Positions 1-8,348 of a stretch of 23,128 bases of DNA are shown here, piece after piece. The notes beneath the pieces were generated by a model that was not told where the DNA came from, ran no database searches, and saw only the letters and a program-made list of their open reading frames with translations. The translations under genes and the position numbers were made by a program. This DNA is from RUG191 sp045642225 (GTDB lineage: Bacteria > Bacillota > Clostridia > Lachnospirales > Lachnospiraceae): the NCBI GenBank assembly GCA_045642225.1, contig JAZUIN010000142.1, forward strand, positions 1-23,128, in the 5' to 3' direction. Within the stretch, counting starts at the first letter, position 1; the number at the start of each line of letters is the position of its first letter.

Positions 1-267
1 AGATACAAGGATGAAGATTTTAATTATAATAGTCAGATTCCTTCAAACAAGGTGGAGAAATATTGTTCTTTGACGGAAGAAGAGAAGAAGTTTATGGAAG
101 AGATATATGAAGAATATAATCTTACAGGTCGAACATATTATAAGCTTCTTAAGGTGGCTCGAACAATAGCGGATATGACTGGGCATGAGGACATAACAAT
201 GTTAGACCTTAAGGAAGCTTTATGCTTTAGAGGTTTGGATAAGAAGTATTGGGAGAATTGTTTATGA
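1..267 (+). CDS. comM: ComM/YifB-family Mg-chelatase-like ATPase, C-terminal fragment
   Basis: Only the last 88 codons are present; the reading frame is open from base 1, so the gene begins upstream of the window. The visible part is the C-terminal Mg-chelatase-like region: a helix rich in Glu and Lys, then the segment LTGRTYYKLLKVARTIADM and the closing LKEALCFRGLDKKYW, which I recognise from the YifB/ComM family. Family members are AAA+ ATPases; in naturally transformable Gram-negatives ComM is a branch-migration helicase acting during DNA integration. Its place immediately before dprA fits a DNA-uptake role, but that role in this organism is inference. The stop codon TGA at 265-267 overlaps the dprA ATG, so the two are probably translationally coupled. 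A methionine-less valine at codon 18 should not be read as a start. Confidence 0.88.
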   Translation, partial: RYKDEDFNYNSQIPSNKVEKYCSLTEEEKKFMEEIYEEYNLTGRTYYKLLKVARTIADMTGHEDITMLDLKEALCFRGLDKKYWENCL

Positions 268-1355
268 GAGATTTGAAATACGAATTGTGGTTTACTAATC
301 TTAAGCTTTCTAATGACAAGAAGAATAAGCTTTCAGATTGCTTGGGTGGTGGTGAAAATGTGTATAATGCATCGCCTGAAAAATTGTTACAATCTAGTTT
401 GGTTTGCGAAGAGGATATAAAGGTTATTAATGAAAGTAAGATAGAAGATTTAGACAAGAAATATAATGAATTTCTTAATTTCAATCAAGCTCTTATTACA
501 AGATGTGATGAACATTTTCCAGAAAAACTCAAAACCATAAAAAACTCACCATACGGACTATATGTAAATGGAGATATGTCGCTTGACTTAGACAAAAGTG
601 TAGCTATTGTTGGTTCGAGAAGATGTTCTGATTATGGGAAATGGGCTGCGGATGAAATTGCATATCAGCTTGCACTTCGAGGCTATACTATTATTAGTGG
701 AATGGCACTAGGGATCGATAAATGTGCTCATAAGGGGGCACTAAGGGCAGGTGGTAAAACTATTGCCGTACTTGGGTGCGGAGTGGATATATGTTATCCA
801 AGAAGTAACATAGAAATATATATGGATATTCAAAAGACGGGATGTATTATTTCAGAATTGCCACCAGAAACAAAACCGCTTTCGTATAATTTTCCACTTA
901 GAAATAGAATAATTTCTGGACTTTCCGATATTGTTATAGTAATTGAAGCTAGTGAAAAAAGTGGCTCGCTAATAACTGCTGATTTTGCACTAGAACAGGG
1001 TAAGGATGTATATGCTTTGCCAGGCAGAATAAGTGATAAAGTATCCTTTGGCTGCAACAAATTAATAGCAGAGGGTGCAGGTGCAATTTATTCAATAGAA
1101 GAATTTATAAATAGCATATCAGAAGTGCAAATGAATACATTACTCAATGAAGAAAATGTAAATTGTCAGAATTTTCAACTTGAAAAAGAAGAATTGTTGG
1201 TGTATAGTGTTTTAAGTCTTTATCCTAAAAGTATTGAACAAATAATTGATGAGACTGAACTAGATTTAGTACAGGTTTTGTCAGCGATAATGAATTTATG
1301 TAAATATAAATTGATTAAGGAGACATTTGTTAATCAGTACATTAGGGTGAAATAA
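264..1355 (+). CDS. dprA: DNA-processing protein DprA (Smf)
   Basis: DprA binds incoming single-stranded DNA and loads RecA during natural transformation, and it is widespread even in bacteria not known to be competent. The protein is 363 aa. The Rossmann-like core begins at about residue 113 with VAIVGSRR, followed by GYTIISGMALGID and GKTIAVLGCGVD, then SELPPETKP, FPLRNRIISGLSD and KSGSLITADFALEQG, all hallmark DprA segments. A short winged-helix-like tail covers roughly residues 305-363. An in-frame TTG at 249 would add five residues, but ATG 264 is preferred: it has GGGAG at 251-255 with 8-base spacing and forms an ATGA overlap with the comM stop. The gene is followed after 17 bases by topA, as smf-topA in Bacillus. 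Confidence 0.95.
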   Translation: MRDLKYELWFTNLKLSNDKKNKLSDCLGGGENVYNASPEKLLQSSLVCEEDIKVINESKIEDLDKKYNEFLNFNQALITRCDEHFPEKLKTIKNSPYGLYVNGDMSLDLDKSVAIVGSRRCSDYGKWAADEIAYQLALRGYTIISGMALGIDKCAHKGALRAGGKTIAVLGCGVDICYPRSNIEIYMDIQKTGCIISELPPETKPLSYNFPLRNRIISGLSDIVIVIEASEKSGSLITADFALEQGKDVYALPGRISDKVSFGCNKLIAEGAGAIYSIEEFINSISEVQMNTLLNEENVNCQNFQLEKEELLVYSVLSLYPKSIEQIIDETELDLVQVLSAIMNLCKYKLIKETFVNQYIRVK

Positions 1356-1372
1356 AATCTAGGAGATTGAGA

Positions 1373-3430
1373 ATGGCTAAGTATTTAGTAATTGTGGAGT
1401 CGCCAACTAAGGTTAAAACAATTAAGAAGTTTTTGGGGAAAAATTATCAAGTAGTTGCATCTAATGGTCATGTTAGAGATTTACCAAAGAGTACATTAGG
1501 TGTAGATGTTGACGAAGATTATGAACCTAAATACATAACAATAAGAGGAAAAGGCGATTTGCTTGCTGGACTTCGTAAGGAAGTAAAGAAGGCAGACAAG
1601 ATTTATCTCGCAACTGACCCGGACCGAGAAGGAGAAGCTATTTCATGGCATTTGCTTACAGCTTTGAATCTAGAAGGGAAAAATGTTGGTAGAATAAGCT
1701 TTAATGAAATTACTAAAAATGCTGTTAAGGAATCCCTTAAGAATCCACGTGAGATAGATATGGATCTTGTTGACGCTCAACAAGCTAGACGTGTTTTAGA
1801 TAGAATGGTTGGTTATGAAATCAGCCCTGTTTTGTGGAGCAAGGTCAAAAGTGGATTGAGTGCAGGAAGAGTACAATCAGCCGCACTTAATATTATTTGC
1901 CAAAGAGAGAAAGAGATTTCTGAATTTATTCCTAAGGAATATTTTACTTTGGATGTAGATTTGTTAAATGGCAAGAAAGAAGTAGAAGCGGCTTTCTATG
2001 GAACAAAGTCTAAGAAATTAGAAATTAATAATAAGGCTGAATTAGATGCTATTTTAAAAGAGTTAGATAAGGCTAACTATATTGTTGATAAAGTGGATAC
2101 TTCTTCGAGAGAGAAGAAGGCACCACTTCCATTTACAACATCAACTATGCAACAAGAAGCCTCTAAGCAGCTTAACTTCTCAATATCAAAAACAATGCAG
2201 GTTGCGCAACAATTATACGAAGGTGTTGATATTAAGAAGGTTGGTACTGTAGGTTTAATTACATATTTGAGAACAGATTCTATACGTATCTCTGATGAAG
2301 CAAAAGCTATGTGTCAGACATTTATACAAGAAGAATTTGGCGATAAATATGTAGGCGACTATGTAGGTAAGAAGTCGAAGAGTAAGATTCAAGATGCTCA
2401 CGAAGCAATTAGACCAGCGGATGTGACTTTGACACCAAGTAAGGTTAAGGCATCTTTGACACCACAACAATTTAAGTTGTATCAATTGATTTGGAAGAGA
2501 TTTGTTGCAAGTCAAATGACTAATGCAGTTTATAATAATTTGAAGGTCAAAATTAGTGCTAATGATTATTTATTTACAGCATCAACATCAAAGGTTGAAT
2601 TTGACGGTTTCTTGTCAGTATACAAGGATGATTCTGATAAAGAAGATAAGAAGAAAAACCTTGATACATTAAAGCCAGGAGATGAATTATCTTTTGGCGA
2701 GTTCAAAGAGAAGCAGCATTTTACTCAACCACCTTCACATTTTACAGAGGCATCAATTGTTAAGACTCTAGAGGAGCTTGGAATTGGTAGACCTAGTACG
2801 TATGCTGCAATTATTTCTACATTGATTAAGAGAAGATATATAGGTAAAGATGGCCGTAATATTTTCGTTACTGAGATGGGAGATATTGTTAACGATTTGA
2901 TGAAGAAAGCATTTCCACACATCGTTGATGAACAATTCACTGCCAAGATGGAAGATGAATTAGATGGTATTGAAGAGGGAAATGTATTTTGGAAAGATAT
3001 TATTCGTGATTTCTATCCGGGCTTAAAGGATGATGTTGCAAAAGCAGAGAAAGAGATAGACAAGGTTACGATTGTTGACGAAGAGACAGATGTTATCTGC
3101 GAAGAATGTGGTCGTAACATGGTTATTAAGTACGGTAGATTTGGTAAGTTCTTGGCATGCCCAGGCTTCCCAGATTGTCGTAATACGAAGCCATTCTTAG
3201 ATAAGATTGGAGTTCCATGCCCTAAGTGTGGTAAGGACGTAATCATTACAAAAACTAAGAAGGGCAGAAGCTATTACGGATGTGAAGGATATCCAGATTG
3301 TGACTTTATGAATTGGAATCGTCCAGTTAGTCAGAAGTGTCCAAAATGTGGCTCATATATGGTTATTAAGGGTAAGAAGATAGTTTGTCAAAATGCAGAA
3401 TGTGGTTATGTTTGTAATAACGAGCCGTAA
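1373..3430 (+). CDS. topA: DNA topoisomerase I (type IA)
   Basis: This enzyme relaxes negative supercoils by transient single-strand cleavage. The 685-aa protein opens with the TOPRIM domain: VIVESPTK with catalytic Glu9, and ATDPDREGE with Asp82, Asp84 and Glu86. The active-site tyrosine is Tyr298 in TYLRTDS. The C terminus carries three four-cysteine zinc ribbons starting at about residues 576, 616 and 656, each with CxxC followed by a distal Cys pair. All expected catalytic parts are present and length is normal for Firmicutes. An in-frame TTG at 1367 exists, but ATG 1373 is chosen because AGGAG at 1361-1365 lies 7 bases upstream and the protein then begins MAKYLVIVESP as usual for the family. 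It probably shares an mRNA with dprA and codY. Confidence 0.97.
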   Translation: MAKYLVIVESPTKVKTIKKFLGKNYQVVASNGHVRDLPKSTLGVDVDEDYEPKYITIRGKGDLLAGLRKEVKKADKIYLATDPDREGEAISWHLLTALNLEGKNVGRISFNEITKNAVKESLKNPREIDMDLVDAQQARRVLDRMVGYEISPVLWSKVKSGLSAGRVQSAALNIICQREKEISEFIPKEYFTLDVDLLNGKKEVEAAFYGTKSKKLEINNKAELDAILKELDKANYIVDKVDTSSREKKAPLPFTTSTMQQEASKQLNFSISKTMQVAQQLYEGVDIKKVGTVGLITYLRTDSIRISDEAKAMCQTFIQEEFGDKYVGDYVGKKSKSKIQDAHEAIRPADVTLTPSKVKASLTPQQFKLYQLIWKRFVASQMTNAVYNNLKVKISANDYLFTASTSKVEFDGFLSVYKDDSDKEDKKKNLDTLKPGDELSFGEFKEKQHFTQPPSHFTEASIVKTLEELGIGRPSTYAAIISTLIKRRYIGKDGRNIFVTEMGDIVNDLMKKAFPHIVDEQFTAKMEDELDGIEEGNVFWKDIIRDFYPGLKDDVAKAEKEIDKVTIVDEETDVICEECGRNMVIKYGRFGKFLACPGFPDCRNTKPFLDKIGVPCPKCGKDVIITKTKKGRSYYGCEGYPDCDFMNWNRPVSQKCPKCGSYMVIKGKKIVCQNAECGYVCNNEP

Positions 3431-3453
3431 AGTGTTTTGATTAAGGAGTTTAG

Positions 3454-4245
3454 ATGAGTGTTCAATTATTAGATAAAACAAGAAAAATTGGAAATTTATT
3501 GCATAATAACAATTCGACTAAAGTAGTATTTAATGATATTTGTAAAGTTCTAAGAGAGATCTTAGGTTCAGGTGTTATTGTTATTAGCAAAAAAGGTAAA
3601 GTGCTAGGCATTAGTCATAGCCATGATGATGAAGATTTATCAAAGCTTTCTAATTTGATTGTAGATAGAGTAGGTGGCTTCCTTGACCCTATGCTTAATG
3701 AGCGTTTGCTTAACATTTTGTCCACTAAGGAAAATGTTAATCTTGCAACCTTAGGCTTTGAGGATGATTTTATTAATGATTATACAGCTATTATTAGCCC
3801 TATAGATATTGCTGGTGAGAGACTAGGGACTTTGTTCGTATATCGATATGACAAGGCTTATAACATTGATGATATTATTTTGAGTGAATACGGTACAACT
3901 GTTGTTGGTCTTGAAATGATGCGTTCAGTTAACGAAGAGCATGATGAAGAAATGCGTAACAAGCAAATAGTTGAATCTGCAATAAATACATTGTCATATT
4001 CTGAATTAGATGCTATTTGTCATATTTTTGACGAACTTGATGGTGACGAGGGTCTTCTCGTTGCATCTAAAATAGCAGATAAGGTTGGTATTACAAGGTC
4101 TGTTATTGTAAATGCTCTTAGAAAGTTTGAAAGCGCTGGTGTTATAGAAACACGTTCTTCAGGAATGAAAGGAACATATATTAAAGTAATTAATGATTTA
4201 GTTTTTGAAGAATTAGCCGATATAAGTAATAAGAGAATTAAATAA
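3454..4245 (+). CDS. codY: Global nutritional regulator CodY
   Basis: CodY is a DNA-binding regulator that senses branched-chain amino acids, and GTP in Bacillus. It represses starvation functions, which in Bacillus subtilis and Clostridioides difficile include motility. The 263-aa protein has the conserved start MSVQLLDKTRKIGNLL, an N-terminal GAF-type ligand domain through about residue 155, and a C-terminal winged helix-turn-helix. The recognition region ASKIADKVGITRSVIVNALR (from residue 204), followed by FESAGVIETRSSG, is near-diagnostic. An AAGGAG stands 5 bases upstream of the ATG. It closes the housekeeping cluster: a terminator follows 30 bases after the stop, and the flagellar operon starts next. 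This codY-flgB adjacency is also seen in Bacillus, which supports the call. Whether it controls the flagellar genes here is inference. Confidence 0.97.
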   Translation: MSVQLLDKTRKIGNLLHNNNSTKVVFNDICKVLREILGSGVIVISKKGKVLGISHSHDDEDLSKLSNLIVDRVGGFLDPMLNERLLNILSTKENVNLATLGFEDDFINDYTAIISPIDIAGERLGTLFVYRYDKAYNIDDIILSEYGTTVVGLEMMRSVNEEHDEEMRNKQIVESAINTLSYSELDAICHIFDELDGDEGLLVASKIADKVGITRSVIVNALRKFESAGVIETRSSGMKGTYIKVINDLVFEELADISNKRIK

Positions 4246-4275
4246 TGTGATTTTCATGGAAGAAAATATAGAACT

Positions 4276-4303
4276 AAAAGGACTTAATTTTAAGTCCTTT
4301 TTT
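4276..4303 (+). terminator. Intrinsic terminator after codY
   Basis: A perfect 12-base inverted repeat AAAAGGACTTAA (4276-4287) / TTAAGTCCTTTT (4290-4301) is followed by further T residues. The GC-containing part of the stem abuts a run of six Ts. It lies 30 bases downstream of the codY stop and before the flagellar promoter region, so codY and the fla genes are probably separate transcription units, with possible read-through. The arms are symmetrical enough that it could act in both directions, but no converging gene is visible. Confidence 0.88.
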
Positions 4304-4482
4304 GTGTTTATTTAGACATTTTAACAAAAATCCCTAACATTTTGTTGAATAGATATTGTGTCTATATGTGGATAAGTACATAATAAAACACAATATAATG
4401 TGAAAATCACTTGTATTTTTCTCAATATTCTATATAATGTATATGAAGGTGGGTCATTGTGACTCGCTAGGGAGGTAGAACT
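4304..4482 (+). promoter_or_regulatory. fla operon promoter region and leader
   Basis: A gene-free, very AT-rich stretch between codY and flgB. The best promoter candidate is TTGTAT (4411-4416), a 16-base spacer and a perfect TATAAT (4433-4438), which would start transcription near 4445 and give a leader of about 40 bases. A second TATAAT at 4394-4399 lacks a reasonable -35. In the leader, GGGTCA (4451-4456) and TGACTC (4460-4465) can form a 6-bp hairpin (one G-T pair) with loop TTG, just before the strong ribosome site AGGGAGG (4469-4475). Upstream there is an imperfect inverted repeat TTAACAAAA (4321-4329) / TTTTGTTGA (4340-4348) that could be an operator. I saw no good match to a sigma-D (TAAA/CCGATAT) promoter or to the CodY 15-mer. 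Confidence 0.6.
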
Positions 4483-4872
4483 ATGTTAAGTTCAGATGCT
4501 TTTAATTATGTGAATCTTCTGGATAAAGCAGCAGATGCAAGCTGGAAGAGAGAGTCGGCAATTGCTAATAATATTGCCAATGTTGATACTCCAGGCTATA
4601 AGAGACAAGATGTTGAATTTCAGTCGATTCTAGAGAAAGAACTCAAATCACAGAAAGCAAACAATGCGTTAGCTGCTGTAGATAGAGCAAATCTACATGA
4701 TTTAGATCCGCTCGTTTATACAGACCATGGTGGATATTCATACAGACTAGATGGTAATAACGTTGATATTGATACAGAAAACGTGGAGTTAGCTTCTGAG
4801 CAAATTAGATATCAAGCAATTACTCAAGGAATTAGTTCTGAGTTTACTAGATTCAAGAGTGTTATCAAGTAG
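4483..4872 (+). CDS. flgB: Flagellar proximal rod protein FlgB
   Basis: FlgB forms part of the proximal rod that joins the MS ring to the rest of the flagellar axis; it is exported by the flagellar type III system and has no cleavable signal. The 129-aa length is normal. The N-terminal rod signature is clear: SAIANNIANVDTPGYKRQDVEF at about residues 25-47, with a C-terminal helix ending SSEFTRFKSVIK. It is the first gene of the flagellar operon and has an unusually good ribosome site, AGGGAGG, 7 bases before ATG. flgC follows after 14 bases, as in Bacillus and other Clostridia. Confidence 0.96.
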   Translation: MLSSDAFNYVNLLDKAADASWKRESAIANNIANVDTPGYKRQDVEFQSILEKELKSQKANNALAAVDRANLHDLDPLVYTDHGGYSYRLDGNNVDIDTENVELASEQIRYQAITQGISSEFTRFKSVIK

Positions 4873-4886
4873 TTGGGAGGTTTATA

Positions 4887-5330
4887 ATGGGATTATTTCA
4901 ATCGTTTGACATTTGTGCCTCAGGAATGACAGCACAACGTTTTAGAATGGATACAATTGCAGAGAATATTGCAAATGTTAATACAACTCGCGCAGAAGAT
5001 GGCGAGACTTATAGAAGAAAAATTGTTACTTTCGAAGAGAAGGTTACATCACCAACATTTACAGATGCTATGAAGAAAGCGACAGAGTTTAATGGTGATG
5101 GTGTTAGAGTTGTTAGCGTAACAGAGGATTACGATACTGATTTCATTATGGAATATGATCCATCTCATCCAGATGCTGATGCTAATGGATACGTATCATA
5201 TCCAAATGTTAATACAGTAACAGAGATGACAAACCTTATCGATAGTAGTAGAGCTTATGAGGCAAATGCAACAGCATTTAATGCAGTTAAGGCAATTGCA
5301 CAAGCTGGTTTACAAATTGGCCAATCATAA
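4887..5330 (+). CDS. flgC: Flagellar proximal rod protein FlgC
   Basis: Proximal rod component that assembles with FlgB, FlgF and FliE. The 147-aa protein has the family N terminus with ASGMTAQRFRMDTIAENIAN and VNTT, a central YVSYPNVN motif, and a C-terminal helix with DSSRAYEANATAFNAVKA, which is the typical coiled-coil-forming end of rod/hook proteins. The ribosome site GGGAGG (4875-4880) precedes the ATG by 6 bases. It lies between flgB and fliE in the canonical order. Nothing is unusual; the export signal is the N-terminal disordered/helical region and no signal peptide is present. Confidence 0.96.
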   Translation: MGLFQSFDICASGMTAQRFRMDTIAENIANVNTTRAEDGETYRRKIVTFEEKVTSPTFTDAMKKATEFNGDGVRVVSVTEDYDTDFIMEYDPSHPDADANGYVSYPNVNTVTEMTNLIDSSRAYEANATAFNAVKAIAQAGLQIGQS

Positions 5331-5373
5331 ATTGCTCTTATTTTGATGAATTATTTATACAGAGGAGTTAATT

Positions 5374-5694
5374 ATGGATTTATCATCAATTAATGCTTTA
5401 TATAAGACAACTAATGTGCCAGCACCTAATCTTAATACACATATTAAGAATACTAGTAACGCTGGTTCTTCGTTTCAAAGCGTTATGGATTCTGTAATGG
5501 GAATGGTTAGTGAAACAAATGCTTTACAGAATAATGCGTCTAATGAAGAAATAAAATTTGCTCTTGGTGAATCAGATAACACACACGATTTGCTTATAGC
5601 AGAGCAGAAGGCGGCAGTAGCATTATCCTACACAGTTGCTGTCAGAGATAAATTCCTTGATGCATACAAGGAAATTATGAATATGCAAATATAA
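5374..5694 (+). CDS. fliE: Flagellar hook-basal body protein FliE
   Basis: FliE is the junction protein between the MS ring/export gate and the proximal rod, and the first rod substrate exported. The predicted protein is 106 aa, the usual size. The diagnostic part is the C-terminal half, with DLLIAEQKAAVALSYTVAVR and FLDAYKEIMNMQI, matching the FliE family end (...R.K...AY.EIM.M.I). The N-terminal 40 residues are Asn/Ser-rich and variable, as expected. Ribosome site AGAGGAG is at 5361-5367, 6 bases before ATG. The 43-base gap from flgC shows no evident structure. Confidence 0.93.
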   Translation: MDLSSINALYKTTNVPAPNLNTHIKNTSNAGSSFQSVMDSVMGMVSETNALQNNASNEEIKFALGESDNTHDLLIAEQKAAVALSYTVAVRDKFLDAYKEIMNMQI

Positions 5695-5733
5695 TAATAT
5701 ATACGGATGTAATATTGGTTAGGGGAATAAAAC

Positions 5734-7335
5734 ATGCCGGAAGCGATACAGAATATTATAAATAGAATAGTGAATTGGTGGAAGAAGTTTTCTACCAAAC
5801 AGAAAGCGATAATAATCAGCGCAGCAGCAGTAGTTGTAATTGCGTTGGTTATTTTGGTGTATGTTGTAACACGTCCTACATGGATGAATCTTATAACATG
5901 TACTAGTGCTGAACAATCGGCTAAAGTCAAAGAGTTATTAGAAGGCCAAAGTATAGAATATCAGCAATCTCAAGATGGAATGTCATATTCGATCAAGAAG
6001 GAAGATGAGGCAAATGCTAGCATTTTGCTTGGAACTAATGACATACCTACAGATGGATATTCTATTGACAATGTAATTGACGGAAGCTTTAGTACAACAG
6101 AGGCTGACAAAGAGAAGAAATATAAGCTTTATTTAGAGGAGAAATTCTCTAAACATTTATCATCTCTTAATGGAGTTGAGTCTGCTGAAGTTACATTGAA
6201 TTTGCCAGAGAATAGTGGAACGATATCATCTAAGAAGCAAGAAGGCTATGCAAATGTTATTTTACATTTGAAGGGCGAGGATGGTATGGACGAGGATACG
6301 GCTGCAGGTATTGCACAATATATTGCAACTGGTCTTGGTAACTCTAATACAGATAATATTCTTATCTTGGATGGAAATGGTAAGGTTTTATTCTCGGGTG
6401 GTGATTCAGCGTCAGGAGCTGGTACTGCATCTAATAACCAATCCGCAAGAGATAAAGCTAATAATAGTTTGGCTAACAAGATTAAGGGTGTTGTTCTTGG
6501 AACACAGGTTTATGATGAAGTTAAGGTTGCAGCAAATCTTAACATGAATTTTGATAAGGTCAATGAGGTTGACTATAACTATTACATTAATGAAGACCAA
6601 ACTTCACCATATATGGACGCAAGATCAGAATCTACATCAGAATCTGAATCAGGTGTAGGTGGTGTTCCGGGTACAGATACTAACAATAATGACACGACTT
6701 ATGTTATAAGAGATAATACAACTAATAAAGCATCAACAAGTGATGTTAATGAAGATTATTTGCCAAGCGAGAAGATTACAACTACAGACAAAGAAGTTGG
6801 ATCTATTGATTTAGAGGCATCAACTCTTTCAGTTGTAGCAAAGTCTTATGTTATCTATAACGAAGACAAGATGAAAGATCAAGGTCAGCTAGATGATCAG
6901 ACCTTTGATGAATTCGTTGCTGCAAATAGCGAAATTAGACGAGTAGATGTTGATGCAGAAGTTCTTACTATGGTAAGTAATGCATCTGGTATTCCAGAAC
7001 AAAATATTTCAATGGTTGCTTATGAAGTTCCAATGTTCCAGTATTCATCAGGAATAGGTCTTGATTTAGTAACAATTATTGAGATAGTACTTATGTTAGT
7101 TGTTCTTGGACTTCTTGTATTTGTTGTTATTAGAACACTCAAGAAGAAGAAGCAAGAAGAGGAAGAAGAAGAGATTACTATTGAAGACTTGATTGCAAGT
7201 CAAGAAGATGAACTTGAAGATATCGATTACAACGACAAATCAGAAGCGCGTATGCTTATTGAGAAGTTCGTTGATGAGAGACCAGAAGCTGTTGCAACGC
7301 TTCTACGTAACTGGCTTAATGATGATTGGAGTTAA
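5734..7335 (+). CDS. fliF: Flagellar MS-ring protein FliF
   Basis: FliF polymerises in the cytoplasmic membrane to form the MS ring on which the basal body is built. The 533-aa protein has the expected architecture: first membrane span at about residues 25-46; ring-building motifs RBM1 and RBM2 (for example KYKLYLEEKFSKHLSSLNGVE) and RBM3 on the outside; a low-complexity Ser/Thr/Asn/Asp segment around residues 285-350; a second span at about 443-468; and a cytoplasmic tail ending ARMLIEKFVDERPEAVATLL, then RNWLNDDWS. That tail is the FliG-binding peptide. Length matches Bacillus FliF. Its stop lies 2 bases before the fliG ATG, and the tail codons supply the fliG ribosome site (GGAG 7328-7331). 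Confidence 0.97.
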   Translation: MPEAIQNIINRIVNWWKKFSTKQKAIIISAAAVVVIALVILVYVVTRPTWMNLITCTSAEQSAKVKELLEGQSIEYQQSQDGMSYSIKKEDEANASILLGTNDIPTDGYSIDNVIDGSFSTTEADKEKKYKLYLEEKFSKHLSSLNGVESAEVTLNLPENSGTISSKKQEGYANVILHLKGEDGMDEDTAAGIAQYIATGLGNSNTDNILILDGNGKVLFSGGDSASGAGTASNNQSARDKANNSLANKIKGVVLGTQVYDEVKVAANLNMNFDKVNEVDYNYYINEDQTSPYMDARSESTSESESGVGGVPGTDTNNNDTTYVIRDNTTNKASTSDVNEDYLPSEKITTTDKEVGSIDLEASTLSVVAKSYVIYNEDKMKDQGQLDDQTFDEFVAANSEIRRVDVDAEVLTMVSNASGIPEQNISMVAYEVPMFQYSSGIGLDLVTIIEIVLMLVVLGLLVFVVIRTLKKKKQEEEEEEITIEDLIASQEDELEDIDYNDKSEARMLIEKFVDERPEAVATLLRNWLNDDWS

Positions 7336-7337
7336 TT

Positions 7338-8348
7338 ATGGCTGTAAATGAAGATTTAACAGGGGTACAAAAAGCGGCAGTACTTCTCATTTCGTTAGGA
7401 CCTGAGAAGGCGTCTGAGATATTCAAACATCTCAAAGAGGAAGAAATTGAAGAATTAACGCTAGAAATTGCTAATACTAGAAGTATTTCGCCTGAAGTCA
7501 AAGACGCAGTTGTTGATGAGTTTTATCAAGTATGTTTGGCTCAACAATATATTGCCGAGGGTGGTATTGGTTATGCTAAGGAATTATTAGAGAAGTCTCT
7601 TGGAGATGACAAAGCTCATGACGTTATTACAAAGCTTACTGCATCACTTCAAGTTAGACCGTTTGAGTTTATTCGTAAGACAGAACCTAGTCAGGTGCTT
7701 AACTTTATTCAAGATGAGCATCCTCAGACTATCGCTATGATTTTGTCATACCTTGCACCAGCACAATCATCTATGATTCTTAGTGCGCTAAGCCCTGAGA
7801 TGCAAGCTGATGTTGCGAAGAGAATTGCTCTTATGGATAGGACAAGTCCTGAAATCATCAAAGAGGTTGAGAAGGTACTTGAACGTAAGTTGTCATCACT
7901 TATCAATCAAGATTACACTATTGCGGGTGGTGTTGATTCTATCGTTCAAATTCTTAATGCTGTTGATAGAGGAACTGAAAAGCGTATCATGGAAGCTCTC
8001 GAAATCGAAGAGCCAGAACTTGCTGAAGAAATCCGTAAGAAGATGTTCGTATTCGAGGATATCTTGTTGCTTGACGATAGAGCTATTCAAAGAGTTCTTC
8101 GTGATGTTGATAATAGCGAGTTGGCTAAGGCTCTTAAGGGTGCCAACGAAGAAGTACAGAACTGTATCTTCAGAAATATGTCTTCACGTCTTGCATCTAT
8201 GGTTAAGGAAGATATGGAATTCATGGGTCCAGTTCGTATGAAGGACGTAGAAGAATCACAACAAATTATTGTTGGTGTTATTAGAAAACTTGAGGATCAA
8301 GGTGATATTGTTGTTTCTCGTGGTGGAGGTGACGATTTAGTTGTCTAA
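7338..8348 (+). CDS. fliG: Flagellar motor switch protein FliG
   Basis: FliG is the rotor protein that receives torque from MotA and forms the upper part of the C ring on FliF. The 336-aa protein contains FliG_N (LTGVQKAAVLLISLGPEKAS), FliG_M with the highly conserved EHPQTIAMILSYL and MQADVAKRIA, and FliG_C with LLDDRAIQRVLRDVDNSELA and ALKG, the charged torque helix that faces the stator. The track-style start at TTG 7326 is not used: ATG 7338 with GGAG 6 bases upstream gives the usual MAVNEDLTGVQKAA. The last codons (Arg-Gly-Gly-Gly-Asp-Asp-Leu-Val-Val) also encode a perfect ribosome site for fliH, which overlaps by 8 bases. Confidence 0.97.
   Translation: MAVNEDLTGVQKAAVLLISLGPEKASEIFKHLKEEEIEELTLEIANTRSISPEVKDAVVDEFYQVCLAQQYIAEGGIGYAKELLEKSLGDDKAHDVITKLTASLQVRPFEFIRKTEPSQVLNFIQDEHPQTIAMILSYLAPAQSSMILSALSPEMQADVAKRIALMDRTSPEIIKEVEKVLERKLSSLINQDYTIAGGVDSIVQILNAVDRGTEKRIMEALEIEEPELAEEIRKKMFVFEDILLLDDRAIQRVLRDVDNSELAKALKGANEEVQNCIFRNMSSRLASMVKEDMEFMGPVRMKDVEESQQIIVGVIRKLEDQGDIVVSRGGGDDLVV
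8325..8343 (+). promoter_or_regulatory. Ribosome site and TTG start of fliH, inside fliG
   Basis: GGAGGTGA (8325-8332), the full complement of the 16S rRNA tail, lies in codons for Gly-Gly-Gly-Asp near the FliG C terminus, 8 bases before the TTG at 8341. This decides the fliH start despite the rare initiation codon and suggests translational coupling of fliH to fliG. Confidence 0.85.

Noticed and set aside
52..267. A complete 71-aa gene starting at GTG 52
   Set aside because: The frame is open from base 1 and the upstream residues continue the ComM/YifB family sequence, so it is the end of a longer gene.
4304..4482. Cyclic-di-GMP (GEMM) riboswitch ahead of the fla operon, as in some clostridia
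   Set aside because: I saw none of the conserved core (GGCAAACC-like and ACGCAAAG-like segments), and the leader after the best promoter is only about 40 bases.
7810..8241. Same-strand 143-codon ORF within fliG
   Set aside because: It lies in another frame of the strongly conserved fliG and translates to Leu/Arg/Ser-rich sequence without family resemblance.
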